Source: an uncultured Alphaproteobacteria bacterium (GTDB taxonomy: Bacteria > Pseudomonadota > Alphaproteobacteria > Rs-D84). Taken from it: a stretch of DNA of 64,000 nt. Below the pieces are notes generated by a model. That model was not told where the DNA came from. It searched no databases and saw nothing but the letters and a program-made list of their open reading frames with translations. The position numbers and the translations under genes were made by a program. The DNA is taken from assembly GCA_951801825.1 (NCBI GenBank), contig CATOOF010000002.1:343272-407271 (forward strand), written 5' to 3'. Of this stretch, positions 37,726-46,436 are shown piece by piece. Position 1 is the first letter of the stretch; every line of letters begins with the position of its first letter.

Positions 37726-37801
37726 GGGGTTGTAGCTCAGTTGGTAGAGCACTTGCATGGCATGCAAGGGGTCGTCGGTTCGAGTCCGATCAGCTCCACC
37801 A
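37726..37801 (+). tRNA. tRNA-Ala (GGC)
   Basis: 76 nt: acceptor GGGGTTG with CAGCTCC (one G-T and one T-G pair), D arm AGCTCAGTTGGTAGAGC, anticodon arm CTTGCATGGCATGCAAG (GGC), T arm TCGGTTCGAGTCCGA, CCA encoded. Confidence 0.94.
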
Positions 37802-37837
37802 ATATTTTAAATAGGATAAACATCCTGTTTGGAGTAT

Positions 37838-37915
37838 GGCGGATGTAGCTCAGTTGGTTAGAGCACTGGTTTGTGGTACCAGTTGTCGCCGGTTCGAATC
37901 CGGTCATCCGCCCCA
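37838..37915 (+). tRNA. tRNA-His (GTG)
   Basis: Includes the extra G-1 opposite C73, typical of tRNA-His. Acceptor GCGGATG/CATCCGC, anticodon arm CTGGTTTGTGGTACCAG (GTG), T arm CCGGTTCGAATCCGG, CCA encoded. Its 3' 19 bases plus the following terminator are duplicated 176 bp downstream. Confidence 0.95.
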
Positions 37916-37951
37916 TTTTAAAAAGCCGCCATTAGGCGGATTTTTTAATGG
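37897..37951 (+). repeat. 55-bp direct repeat, copy 1 (tRNA-His 3' end plus terminator)
   Basis: Runs from the T arm of tRNA-His through its CCA and the terminator CCGCC-atta-GGCGG-TTTTTT. It matches 38073-38127 at 53 of 55 positions. Confidence 0.85.
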
Positions 37952-38072
37952 GCATGCGGGACCGAGATGAGAACCGGTACGGTTCGTGTGCGAAGTTGGC
38001 GAAAACATGCAACGCAATGTTTGAGCCTTACAAGCCGAAAGGGCCCCGGCGCGATAAGCGACGGTAATTTAC
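37952..38072. other. 121-bp insert between the tRNA-His direct repeats
   Basis: Contains a perfect 6-bp hairpin GAACCG-gta-CGGTTC and GCATGC near its left end. No coding potential was judged real. Its position between two copies of a tRNA 3' end is that of an integrated element or a scar of one. Confidence 0.5.
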
Positions 38073-38127
38073 AATCCGGTCATCCGCCCCATTTTAAAAA
38101 GCCGCCATTGGACGGATTTTTTAATGG
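38073..38127 (+). repeat. 55-bp direct repeat, copy 2
   Basis: Second copy of the tRNA-His 3' end (AATCCGGTCATCCGCCCCA) and terminator, with two substitutions that weaken the hairpin stem. It has no tRNA 5' part. Confidence 0.85.
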
Positions 38128-38131
38128 TTAT

Positions 38132-38161
38132 AAAAAAATCCCCCAAACACGGGGGATTTTT
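38132..38161 (-). terminator. Intrinsic terminator of the RNase E/G gene
   Basis: AAAATCCCCC-aaacac-GGGGGATTTT hairpin with A and T runs; it may serve both strands. Confidence 0.85.
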
Positions 38162-38177
38162 GTTTTTTGCGGATATA

Positions 38178-39974
38178 TTAACCAACCAGTTTCTGCCAGA
38201 TGGTCTTTTTCTTTTCCGGCTGCTTTTTACGGCGACGACGCGGCGCATTCATTGTTGTCTTTTTCGCGTCCGCATGCTGTGCGTTTTTCTTTTTTGCGTC
38301 GGTGGACGGCTCGTGCGCGGTCAGCAAATCATCGGTCTTGTTCTGTTCCGGCGCAACGCGCTGTATAGAATACTGGTCAATATTCATCATACTGTCATCG
38401 CCCACAATTACGATTTCTGTGTCAAACTTTGCCTCCATCGCGGCCAGTTCCGCGCGCTTATGATTCAGCAGATAAATTGCGACATCTGTCGGTACCGTCA
38501 TAATGATTTTCTGGGCCGATTTTGCCAACAGTTTTTCCTGTAAGTGACGGAACATGATAATCGCCGCCGTCTGGATGCTTGGCACAACGCCCGCACCCAT
38601 GCAATGCGGGCACGCAACGTATGACGATTCCATAAAGCTGCTGCGCAGGCGCTGGCGCGAAAGCATCAAAACACCAAAGTTATTGATTTTTGCAACCTGG
38701 GTTCGTGCACGGTCACGCTTCATAACCTCTCGCATTTTCAGTTCCAGTTTGCGGTTGTTCTTTTCTTCCTCCATATCAATAAAGTCAATCGCAACAATAC
38801 CGGCCAGGTCGCGCAGGCGCAACTGCAATGCGATTTCCTCTGCCGCCTCCAAGTTCGTGTTCAGGGCCGTTTGTTCGATATCTTTTTCCTTTATCGCACG
38901 GGCAGAGTTAACATCGATTGTAACCATCGCCTCTGTCTGGTTAATTACCAGCGAGCCCCCAGACGCCAGCTGTACATAGGGTCCGTGCAGGCCCTCGAGC
39001 TGTTTTTCAACGCCGGCCTTTACCATTAATGGAACGGCCGCATCCTTGTAATTAACCAGCTGCTTTTTCGGCGCACGACCGTACATCTGCTGGAAATACT
39101 GTTTTGCGGCATCAAATGCCTCTTCGCCCTGAATAATCAGGACATCATCCTTGTCAGCCAGAAAATCGCGAACGATGCGACGCAACAGTGAATCTTCGGT
39201 ATGAATGGTTACCGGCGCAACCGATTCCAGTGTCGTTTTGCGGATTTCATTCCACAGATTAACCAGATAATCATAATCAGCCGCAATATCGGCCGGGGCG
39301 GCACCAAACGCCGCCGTACGCAGAACAACCGTCATGCCTTTCGGAATCTTTAACCCGTGCAGAATTTCACGCAGACGTGCACGTTCAGACTTGTCCGAAA
39401 TCTTTTTCGATATGCCATAGCTGTTGCGCTTACGCGAGTTTGGCATCAAAACCGCAAATCGCCCCGCCAGTGACAGGTACGTTGTCATTGATGCGCCTTT
39501 TTGGCCGCGCTCTTCCTTTACGCCCTGGACCAGCAAAATCTGCTTTGGTTTGATAACATCTTGAATCTTGAATTCACGGGCGCGCTTTACAAATTCCTTG
39601 TTGTCTTCGCCCGCACTGTGGTCGTCGTATTCGGCAACCTCGTCCCCTTCGTCATCCGGGTCGTCGTCGTCGTCGACAATATTGGCATGCGCCAGTTCCA
39701 ACAGCTTTTTCTTTTGTTCGGCGGTTACCTGATAATAATCAGGGTGAATTTCAGAAAACGGCAAAAATCCGTTCTTGCCAGAACCGTAATCCACAAACGC
39801 CGCCTGAAGAGACGGTTCAACGCGAATTACCTTTGCCAGATAAATGTTCCCTTTTATCTGAGGCTTTGTCGTTGTTTCAACGTCAAAATCAGAAACGCGA
39901 TTCGTTGCAGTATCCAACACAACAACACGCGTTTCCTCCGGGTGGACTGCGTCCACATATATTTTCTTTGACAT
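38178..39974 (-). CDS. rne: Ribonuclease E/G
   Basis: Endoribonuclease for mRNA decay and rRNA/tRNA processing. 598 aa: S1 domain with a typical acidic insert (about 35-140, DDDDDPDDEGDE), catalytic MVTIDVNSARA and IVAIDFIDMEEEKN, and the zinc-link CPHCMGAG (CxxC). A lysine/arginine tail (PRRRRKKQPEKKK) replaces the long degradosome scaffold of E. coli RNase E, so it may be closer to RNase G in form. I start at MSKKIYVDAV (39974) after AAAGGATTATT; the frame runs 30 codons further upstream. Confidence 0.92.
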   Translation of the reverse strand: MSKKIYVDAVHPEETRVVVLDTATNRVSDFDVETTTKPQIKGNIYLAKVIRVEPSLQAAFVDYGSGKNGFLPFSEIHPDYYQVTAEQKKKLLELAHANIVDDDDDPDDEGDEVAEYDDHSAGEDNKEFVKRAREFKIQDVIKPKQILLVQGVKEERGQKGASMTTYLSLAGRFAVLMPNSRKRNSYGISKKISDKSERARLREILHGLKIPKGMTVVLRTAAFGAAPADIAADYDYLVNLWNEIRKTTLESVAPVTIHTEDSLLRRIVRDFLADKDDVLIIQGEEAFDAAKQYFQQMYGRAPKKQLVNYKDAAVPLMVKAGVEKQLEGLHGPYVQLASGGSLVINQTEAMVTIDVNSARAIKEKDIEQTALNTNLEAAEEIALQLRLRDLAGIVAIDFIDMEEEKNNRKLELKMREVMKRDRARTQVAKINNFGVLMLSRQRLRSSFMESSYVACPHCMGAGVVPSIQTAAIIMFRHLQEKLLAKSAQKIIMTVPTDVAIYLLNHKRAELAAMEAKFDTEIVIVGDDSMMNIDQYSIQRVAPEQNKTDDLLTAHEPSTDAKKKNAQHADAKKTTMNAPRRRRKKQPEKKKTIWQKLVG

Positions 39975-40183
39975 ATAATAATCCTTTGGTTTCAGGCGCG
40001 TACGATATGGAAATAATCCGTTCCCGTGGGGCGGTCCAGCCCATGCCAAGGAATGGCGCAACAATACCCATCAGCGCATTGCGAATTAAGGAAAATATTG
40101 ACAGTATAAACAGCAAATTATTTACCCCATGTCATACGAGCACATATAACATAGCATAACGCCCGACATATTGGCAAGGTATT
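39975..40183 (-). promoter_or_regulatory. Upstream region of the RNase E/G gene
   Basis: 209 bp without a convincing gene. Long leaders are usual for rne genes, which are often autoregulated, but no specific hairpin was identified here. Confidence 0.35.
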
Positions 40184-41197
40184 TTATTTCCGGCGACGCG
40201 GACGGGGCAGTACAGGAATTTTTTGCCGGACCTGCTCTTTCCAGCGCTGCATCTGGGAGCGCAGCCAGCGTTCGTATATAAAAAATAAACTGCCAACGCC
40301 GATAAGAGGCAAAACAAAATAAATTACACGATACGCCAACAGCGCACCGAAAATGTCCGCCTTGTCAACGGTATTTGGCAATGCTATCAGGAAAATTGTT
40401 TCAAAAACACCGATGCCGCCGGGAACCTGGCTGAATACACCCATGGTTTGGGCAATTACAAATAGACCAATAAATACACCAAACGGGATGTTAACAAACG
40501 GTATCAGGCAAAAATACAAAACCAGGCCCGCCAAAACACTGTCCGTCATCCCCAGCAACATTTGCGTTACCGCCATTTTAGTACTGGGGACCTGAAACTT
40601 TATCTGGCCGATTTTTACACTCTTTTTACGAAAGATTATCGTTACCGCAAAATATGACAGAACCGCCGCCAGGCAGAATGCAAACAGCATATTTATACCA
40701 AAACGGGCACCGGGGGCCGCCCCCAGAATATCGTGCGGGATTAAAAAGTAACCTATTATTACAATTGATGCACTGCCTAAAAAATATGTAAAACCAGATA
40801 TGGTCAGCATCTTTAAAATATCGCCACCGCGAATCCGCCAGCGGGTATAGAGACGATATCTGATGGCGCCGCCACTGACCACGGCATGACCGGCATTATT
40901 ACTGATTGCAAACCCCAGCATCCCGGCCAGCATCCATTTCCACCATGACACCTTTTTATTTTCGCCGACATAATTCAGCGCCAGATAATCATACAGCGCC
41001 AGCGCAAAATAACCCGCCACACATGCCAGCCCGGCCAGCGCCAGATTTGGCAACGGAATGTTAAGCACCGCGTTTAAAATATCGCGCAGGCTATAATTGC
41101 GCAGCTGCCAGTACAGCATGCCAGCCGCCAATATAAAGAAAAATATTCCCGAATAACTGATAAGCTTTTTAAACAGTCGCTTGACTTTTATTGACAT
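40184..41197 (-). CDS. UPF0104/MprF-N-like flippase-type membrane protein
   Basis: 337-aa polytopic inner-membrane protein with eight or so helices. LGFAISNNAGHAVVSGGAIRYRLY and FSQVPGGIGVFETIFL are signatures of the lysylphosphatidylglycerol synthase transmembrane/UPF0104 (YbhN) family, thought to flip lipids. No aminoacyl-transferase domain follows. The basic C-terminus is PRPRRRK. AAGGATTAAT precedes the ATG. Confidence 0.85.
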   Translation of the reverse strand: MSIKVKRLFKKLISYSGIFFFILAAGMLYWQLRNYSLRDILNAVLNIPLPNLALAGLACVAGYFALALYDYLALNYVGENKKVSWWKWMLAGMLGFAISNNAGHAVVSGGAIRYRLYTRWRIRGGDILKMLTISGFTYFLGSASIVIIGYFLIPHDILGAAPGARFGINMLFAFCLAAVLSYFAVTIIFRKKSVKIGQIKFQVPSTKMAVTQMLLGMTDSVLAGLVLYFCLIPFVNIPFGVFIGLFVIAQTMGVFSQVPGGIGVFETIFLIALPNTVDKADIFGALLAYRVIYFVLPLIGVGSLFFIYERWLRSQMQRWKEQVRQKIPVLPRPRRRK

Positions 41198-41426
41198 ATT
41201 AATCCTTCTGTGGGGGGTATGGTATCAATATACGGCATAAAATGCAAACCCAAATTTTACAACTATAAACAGCCAGTTACAAATAAAAACACTGTGTCAA
41301 TCAAAAGGAACGTTTTCCTTGTCCGTGTTTTCAACTCATGTTATCGCAGGAATTGGGGACCTGTCAACGGCAAAAAGTGCCGAATCCAAACGTTCGTTTT
41401 GTATGGCATATAGAACAGGAAAAAAC

Positions 41427-41792
41427 ATGAAACATATCGGAAAGATTTTTGGATTTGGTATTATATTGGTGGCGATTACCACGGTCCCAGCGACTGCACT
41501 GGATTGTGACAACGACTATTATTTAGACGGCCGTGAATGTGAGCACTGTCCGGAACCCAGCGCCAGCATGTGGATTGGAACATGTGATATCGGCTTTGAC
41601 AAAGACGGCGGCACGTGCGAACCAACCGAAACCAGCATAATAGGCAGCGCAAGTTCAGGATGTGGATATGGAAATGAAAATGGCGAAAACGAGCTTTATT
41701 CGTGCCGTGTTTATGCAAGCATTAATGACATGGCATGCAGATACTGTGATGCGACGGGCTGTTTTATTCTGGAAAGCGACTGCTATATTTGA
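41427..41792 (+). CDS. Small secreted cysteine-rich protein
   Basis: 121 aa. Signal peptide (KIFGFGIILVAITTVPATAL) and then about 95 residues with twelve cysteines in CxxC-like pairs (CDNDYYLDGRECEHCPEP; CRYCDATGC). I start at 41427 after AGGAAAAAA. No family recognised; the pattern recalls disulphide-rich proteins with repeated Cys motifs found in gut alphaproteobacteria. It precedes rph by 63 bp on the same strand. Confidence 0.6.
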   Translation: MKHIGKIFGFGIILVAITTVPATALDCDNDYYLDGRECEHCPEPSASMWIGTCDIGFDKDGGTCEPTETSIIGSASSGCGYGNENGENELYSCRVYASINDMACRYCDATGCFILESDCYI

Positions 41793-41855
41793 TTTTTTCG
41801 ATTGCAATCGTATGGGCGGGCAGTATACTGACGTGAAAATAAAAAAGGAATTAAT

Positions 41856-42572
41856 ATGATGCGTCCCTCTATGCGAAAACCCAATCAAATGCGCCCAGTT
41901 TCAATGGAAACAGGAGTAAATAAATGGGCCGAGGGTTCTTGTCTGATAAAAATGGGCGGAACACATGTACTGTGCACGGCATCGGTTGATTTAAATCAGC
42001 CCCTGTGGAAGCGCCAGCAGAACAAGACCGGCGGATGGGTTACGGCGGAATATTCTATGCTGCCGCGCGCCAACGCAACGCGAAAGGGACACGAGCAGAT
42101 GACAAAAGACCATCGCAGCGCGGAAATCTCACGCCTGATTGGCCGTGCACTGCGCAGTGTGATTGATATGGATGTTCTGGGGCGTCATACCATTAATATT
42201 GATTGCGATGTTATCCAGGGCGACGGCGGAACAAGATGCGCATCAATTACCGGCGGATTTGTTGCAATGGCAATGGCTGTACGCTGGCTGATGGCGCGGG
42301 GACGCATACACGACAACCCTATACGCGACCACGTTGCCGCAATCAGCGCGGGTGTATGGAACAATGAATTGATTTTGGATTTGGATTACGATGAAGACTG
42401 CGTGGCAGAACTGGATTCAAATTTTGTTATCGCAGACGGCGGCAAATTTGTAGAGATTCAGGCAACCGGCGAACAGCACCCGTTTACACGCGAACAACTG
42501 GGCGCGATGATGGACATGGCCGCCGAGGCATGCGCCTCACTTATCAATCTGCAGAAACAGGTTCTGGAATAA
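41856..42572 (+). CDS. rph: Ribonuclease PH
   Basis: Phosphorolytic 3' exonuclease that trims tRNA precursors. 238 aa, full length: RPSMRKPNQMRPVSMETG, GGTHVLCTASVD, GWVTAEYSMLPRANATRKGHE (over two stretches), RLIGRALRSVIDM and DCDVIQGDGGTRCASITGG. AAAGGAATTAAT precedes two successive ATG codons (41856 or 41859). Confidence 0.96.
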   Translation: MMRPSMRKPNQMRPVSMETGVNKWAEGSCLIKMGGTHVLCTASVDLNQPLWKRQQNKTGGWVTAEYSMLPRANATRKGHEQMTKDHRSAEISRLIGRALRSVIDMDVLGRHTINIDCDVIQGDGGTRCASITGGFVAMAMAVRWLMARGRIHDNPIRDHVAAISAGVWNNELILDLDYDEDCVAELDSNFVIADGGKFVEIQATGEQHPFTREQLGAMMDMAAEACASLINLQKQVLE

Positions 42573-42582
42573 AAAGAGCTGT

Positions 42583-43875
42583 TTATTTTTTTCTTAGTAT
42601 ATCACCGGATTTTATAAACTCTGGCGAGTCATGAGGTAATGATTTTTGTGCACGCTTTGCATAGCCGCGCGCTTTCTTATCATTACCCATCAGCGAATAA
42701 TATTCCGCCATGGCCCAGTTTGCACGCGCATCCGAACCATAACTGCGGGCCAGCACCCAATACGTCAACGCCGCCGGCGACGTCAAATTGGCACGCAGGC
42801 ATAACTCCCGGGCCCGATCGTCATCGCCGGGGGCAGCACGCTCGGTCAGGACAAGCGCCAATGCCGTCTGAATCTGGGGGGCGTTTTGTACATGACGCAA
42901 TGCATTTTCGTACGCATTGACGGCCCCGTCGTAATTTCCGGCCGCAAATTCTATATCGCCCAACAGTTCATAAAAATACCCGTTGCGAGGCCGGCGTCCC
43001 GTCAGCGTTTTTACCGTGGCACGTGCGGAATCATAACGGCCGCGGCGCATATCGGATATTGCACGCGCATAAAGCGACGCATCCGATTTATCCGACGCCG
43101 GGTAACGTGCATCAATCCGCCCGGGCGTATCCAGATACCCCACCAGTTTGGCCCGCATGTGCTCGTATTCGGCAGAATACTTTTTATTTACAGATTCATA
43201 TTTGCCCGGGTGCGCGGCAATATATTCACGAACGTTTTTCAAACGTTCGGCCGTTAATGGATGATTGACACGATTTGGATTTATTTTGCTTTCCGCGGCA
43301 CCGGTAATATCACGCATTTGTTCAAAAACCTGAACAAACGCCGCCGGGTCTTGGTTTGCACGCCGCATTAAATCCAGCCCCAGATTGTCTGCCATACGCT
43401 CTTCGTCACGCGAAAATGACAGCATGCCCTGGGTGGCAACACCGCCGGCACCGGCCAGCACCCCCGCCCCCAGCGACGGTTCCCCACCCGCCGCCATCAA
43501 ACCAATTCCCAATGCCTGAATCAGCAATGCACGGCGCATTTCAGCGGCCATGCGCTCGCTCATTTGGACCATGTGGCCACCGATAGTATGCCCCAATTCG
43601 TGCGCCACAACCGCCTGGAGCGCCGCCGGCGATTTTATTTCAGTAAGTAATCCGGTATATATGTACACATCTTCGCCACCGGATACGAATGCATTAAAAT
43701 CCTGGTCGTGAACAATATGGATTTTTAAACGGCCGGGCGATATATTCGCCGCCGTGGCAACAGGTTCCACCAACGCGGTTAGCAGGCGTTGTGTTTCAGT
43801 ATCGTTAATCAATGTTGCGCCACGGGCCGCACTGCAGACAACAACACACAGAAAAAAGGCAAGTATTTTACGCAC
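42583..43875 (-). CDS. bepA: M48-family metalloprotease with TPR domain (BepA/YfgC-like)
   Basis: Periplasmic protease/chaperone for outer-membrane protein assembly. 430 aa: signal peptide MRKILAFFLCVVVCSAARGA, zinc site VVAHELGHTIGGHM (HExxH), third ligand region DEERMADNLGLDLM, then C-terminal TPR helices (about 270-430). I start at GTG 43875, which gives a clean signal peptide after GGGGACAG and overlaps the recG stop by 8 bp; a TTG seven codons upstream is less likely. Confidence 0.85.
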   Translation of the reverse strand: MRKILAFFLCVVVCSAARGATLINDTETQRLLTALVEPVATAANISPGRLKIHIVHDQDFNAFVSGGEDVYIYTGLLTEIKSPAALQAVVAHELGHTIGGHMVQMSERMAAEMRRALLIQALGIGLMAAGGEPSLGAGVLAGAGGVATQGMLSFSRDEERMADNLGLDLMRRANQDPAAFVQVFEQMRDITGAAESKINPNRVNHPLTAERLKNVREYIAAHPGKYESVNKKYSAEYEHMRAKLVGYLDTPGRIDARYPASDKSDASLYARAISDMRRGRYDSARATVKTLTGRRPRNGYFYELLGDIEFAAGNYDGAVNAYENALRHVQNAPQIQTALALVLTERAAPGDDDRARELCLRANLTSPAALTYWVLARSYGSDARANWAMAEYYSLMGNDKKARGYAKRAQKSLPHDSPEFIKSGDILRKK

Positions 43876-45922
43876 TGATACTGTCCCCGCGGTCAAAAAT
43901 ATACATTAAATCGCGCGTCCAGGCATCCGACGCCGGCATTTCCATCGCCGCACGCGACGCAAGACGGAACAAGTCACGATGCATGCGATAGTCTACAAAA
44001 TGATACTGAATCCATCCACTCTGCCGCGTTCCCATCAGTTCGCCAACACCACGCATCATCAAATCTTGCTCGGCGATTGCAAATCCATCATCGGTCTCGC
44101 ACAATACATCCAAACGACGCATGCCATCATCGCTTAAATTACGGCCAAATAACAGGATGCAATAAGACTGGCGATTACCGCGCCCGACACGCCCGCGCAG
44201 CTGATGCAGCGCCGCCAGGCCAAAACGCTCGGCATTTTCTATTACTATTATCGTGGCACGCGGGACATCAATGCCAACCTCTATTACCGTGGTGGCAACC
44301 AATATTCTCATATCCGAGTCATCATCGGCAAATTTCGCCATAACCTCATCACGTTTCTTTTTATCCATCTGGCCGTGAACCAGGCCGACACCAGAAAAAT
44401 GTTTGGATAAATCGTCGTGTCGCGATGCCGCGGCGGTCATGTTTGACTCTTCACCCTCCTCTACCAATGGGCAGACCCAAAAAACCTTGGCGCCGGCATT
44501 AATTTGCGGTGCCAAATGCGCGACCAGTTCACCATATCGCGACATCGGTATTTTAGATGTCTTTATCGGCAGGCGACCGGCAGGTTTTTCATTTATAATC
44601 GACACATCCATATCGCCGTACATCGTCATTGACAAAGTACGCGGAATCGGCGTCGCCGACAGTGCCAATAAATCAGGATGCCGTCCCTTGGAACGCAATG
44701 CCTCGCGCTGGGCCACGCCAAACCGATGCTGTTCATCAATTATAACCAGCCCCAAATCTTTGTATTCCACATCATCGGAAAAAAGCGCATGCGTGCCCAC
44801 CACAACCCGCGTACGCCCAGAACGTAACGATATTAACTTTTCCCGACGCAATGCACCCTTGTCACGGCCGGTTAAAATATCGCATACAATTCCTATTTTA
44901 TCACACAGCGGTTTAAGTTTTGCATAATGCTGCTGTGCCAGGGTATCGGTCGGCGCCAACAGTGCGGTTTGCCCACCACGTTGCGCCATCCAAACAGCCG
45001 CCGCCAGGGCCACAATGGTTTTGCCGCTGCCGACATCGCCCTGGACCAGACGCATCATGGGCATACTGCGCGACATATCTGAAAAAATTTCATCCAGCAC
45101 GCGGTTTTGTGCACCGGTCAATGCAAACGGCAACGCGCTATAAAACTGTTCCATCAAATTGTATTTTTGCGGGCGCACCGGACGCGCATTGCGTGCATCC
45201 ATACGTGTTCGACGACTGATTGCGATGGCCGACTGGTGCGCCAGTAATTCATAATAAGCCAGCTTTGCCATAGGCGTAGCATTGGGCAGCAAGTCATCCG
45301 CCCCAGTGGGGAAATGAATTGCACGCAGGGCGTCAAAAAATTCGCATGTATTTTCATCCACGCCCGCCAGCCGGTCAGGCAGAGCCGCAAAAATCTGATC
45401 ACGGACGGCGGTAAATGTTTTCTGGGTCAATCCTTCACCCGCGGGATAAATTACCTGAATTGCAGGAATTTTTGAAATATTTTCCGGTTCTTCTATAAAT
45501 TCTGGGTGATTTATAATGTTACGAGTGCCGGTGCGTTCTAATTTCCCGCTGAATATTCGCCATGTGCCAACCGGCATTTTTTTTAGCCAGTAATCCAAAA
45601 AATTAGAGTTAAAGAATTGTATCAACACCGCCGCCCCGGCATGATCGGCGCAGACAATCTGGGTCGGGACGCGGCGACCGCGAAAACTGCGCCCCGGGCG
45701 GACGGATTTTATTAACAATTCAATTGTAACCGTCACACCGGGCGTTGCATCCGCAACATATTCGGTAACCGTGCGCGGACGGACGGCGGACGGACGATGC
45801 AACAGAAAATCCAGCACGCGCCGACCACCGACAACGTCTGCAAAACGCGCGGCCACCTTTGGCCCGACACCCTTTACAAACTGTAAATCAGTGTTTAGAA
45901 AATCGAACAGTTCTTTCTTCAT
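43868..45922 (-). CDS. recG: ATP-dependent DNA helicase RecG
   Basis: Remodels stalled forks and Holliday junctions. 684 aa: N-terminal wedge/OB domain (LQFVKGVGPKVAARFADV, VTVTIELLIKSVRPGRSFRG), Walker A in LVQGDVGSGKTIVALAAAVW, DEQHRFG, LSATPIPRTL, TTVIEVGIDVPRATIIVIEN and QLRGRVGRG. Co-transcribed with the M48 protease gene. Confidence 0.96.
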   Translation of the reverse strand: MKKELFDFLNTDLQFVKGVGPKVAARFADVVGGRRVLDFLLHRPSAVRPRTVTEYVADATPGVTVTIELLIKSVRPGRSFRGRRVPTQIVCADHAGAAVLIQFFNSNFLDYWLKKMPVGTWRIFSGKLERTGTRNIINHPEFIEEPENISKIPAIQVIYPAGEGLTQKTFTAVRDQIFAALPDRLAGVDENTCEFFDALRAIHFPTGADDLLPNATPMAKLAYYELLAHQSAIAISRRTRMDARNARPVRPQKYNLMEQFYSALPFALTGAQNRVLDEIFSDMSRSMPMMRLVQGDVGSGKTIVALAAAVWMAQRGGQTALLAPTDTLAQQHYAKLKPLCDKIGIVCDILTGRDKGALRREKLISLRSGRTRVVVGTHALFSDDVEYKDLGLVIIDEQHRFGVAQREALRSKGRHPDLLALSATPIPRTLSMTMYGDMDVSIINEKPAGRLPIKTSKIPMSRYGELVAHLAPQINAGAKVFWVCPLVEEGEESNMTAAASRHDDLSKHFSGVGLVHGQMDKKKRDEVMAKFADDDSDMRILVATTVIEVGIDVPRATIIVIENAERFGLAALHQLRGRVGRGNRQSYCILLFGRNLSDDGMRRLDVLCETDDGFAIAEQDLMMRGVGELMGTRQSGWIQYHFVDYRMHRDLFRLASRAAMEMPASDAWTRDLMYIFDRGDSISA

Positions 45923-45964
45923 ACACTGATAAAGTTAGTAGAAAGCGCCCCATTATTCAATAAT

Positions 45965-45998
45965 AAAAAAATCAGCGGCTATTTTATAACCGCTGATT
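45965..45998 (-). terminator. Intrinsic terminator at the end of the phage-like operon
   Basis: Minus strand AATCAGCGG ... CCGCTGATT followed by TTTTTTATTA; it overlaps the last codons of the 85-aa gene and lies before recG. Confidence 0.8.
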
Positions 45999-46236
45999 TT
46001 ATCATGGTAACATCTTCCTTTATACCGTCAATTTTCATCTGAAGCTGACCTATGCCGCTTTCCAGTATTGTAGTCCGGTTTTCCAGTGATGTTATGCGAT
46101 GCTCGTTACGCTCTATTTCAGCCAATGACGAATCTTGGCGTGCAACCCAGTATATCATTCCCGCAATAAACGCGATTAAAAACCAGCCTGCACGCAGAGT
46201 GTCTACGATACTCATTATACCATTTTCATTTTTCAT
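45979..46236 (-). CDS. Small membrane-anchored coiled-coil protein of the phage module
   Basis: 85 aa: one membrane helix (AGWFLIAFIAGMIYWVA) and then a heptad-rich coiled coil (IERNEHRITSLENRTTIL ...). The form is that of holin/spanin-associated or XhlA-like phage proteins, and it is the last gene of the virion operon. A function in lysis is only inferred. Confidence 0.6.
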   Translation of the reverse strand: MKNENGIMSIVDTLRAGWFLIAFIAGMIYWVARQDSSLAEIERNEHRITSLENRTTILESGIGQLQMKIDGIKEDVTMIKSAVIK

Positions 46237-46237
46237 G

Positions 46238-46432
46238 TCATTTTTTCCCCCGCTGGGTCATGTTTTCCATCTGGTGAACCAGGGCACGCTGGGCCTCTAG
46301 GCCGCGCAGCTCTGCATCCGATGAACCCGGCCCCAAGGTGCGCTCTATTGTAATTTTGCGCAGATGCTTTAAAACCGCGATACCGGCGCTGGTGGAAAAA
46401 CAGCGCACATAATTTTGTTCAATGTCTTCCAT
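46238..46432 (-). CDS. Bbp19-like small phage protein
   Basis: 64 aa. CFSTSAGIAVLKHLRKIT and ELRGLEAQRALVHQMENM match the small Bbp19-type proteins that sit next to the portal gene in podoviruses. AGGAGTAGAGTC precedes the ATG. Confidence 0.65.
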   Translation of the reverse strand: MEDIEQNYVRCFSTSAGIAVLKHLRKITIERTLGPGSSDAELRGLEAQRALVHQMENMTQRGKK

Positions 46433-46436
46433 GACT

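Noticed and set aside
37967..38368. Open frames across the tRNA-His repeat insert
   Set aside because: They cross the duplicated tRNA end and terminators, and lack a ribosome binding site and protein-like composition.
41210..41413. A 67-codon frame upstream of the cysteine-rich gene
   Set aside because: No ribosome binding site, overlap with another frame, and no signal peptide or family features.
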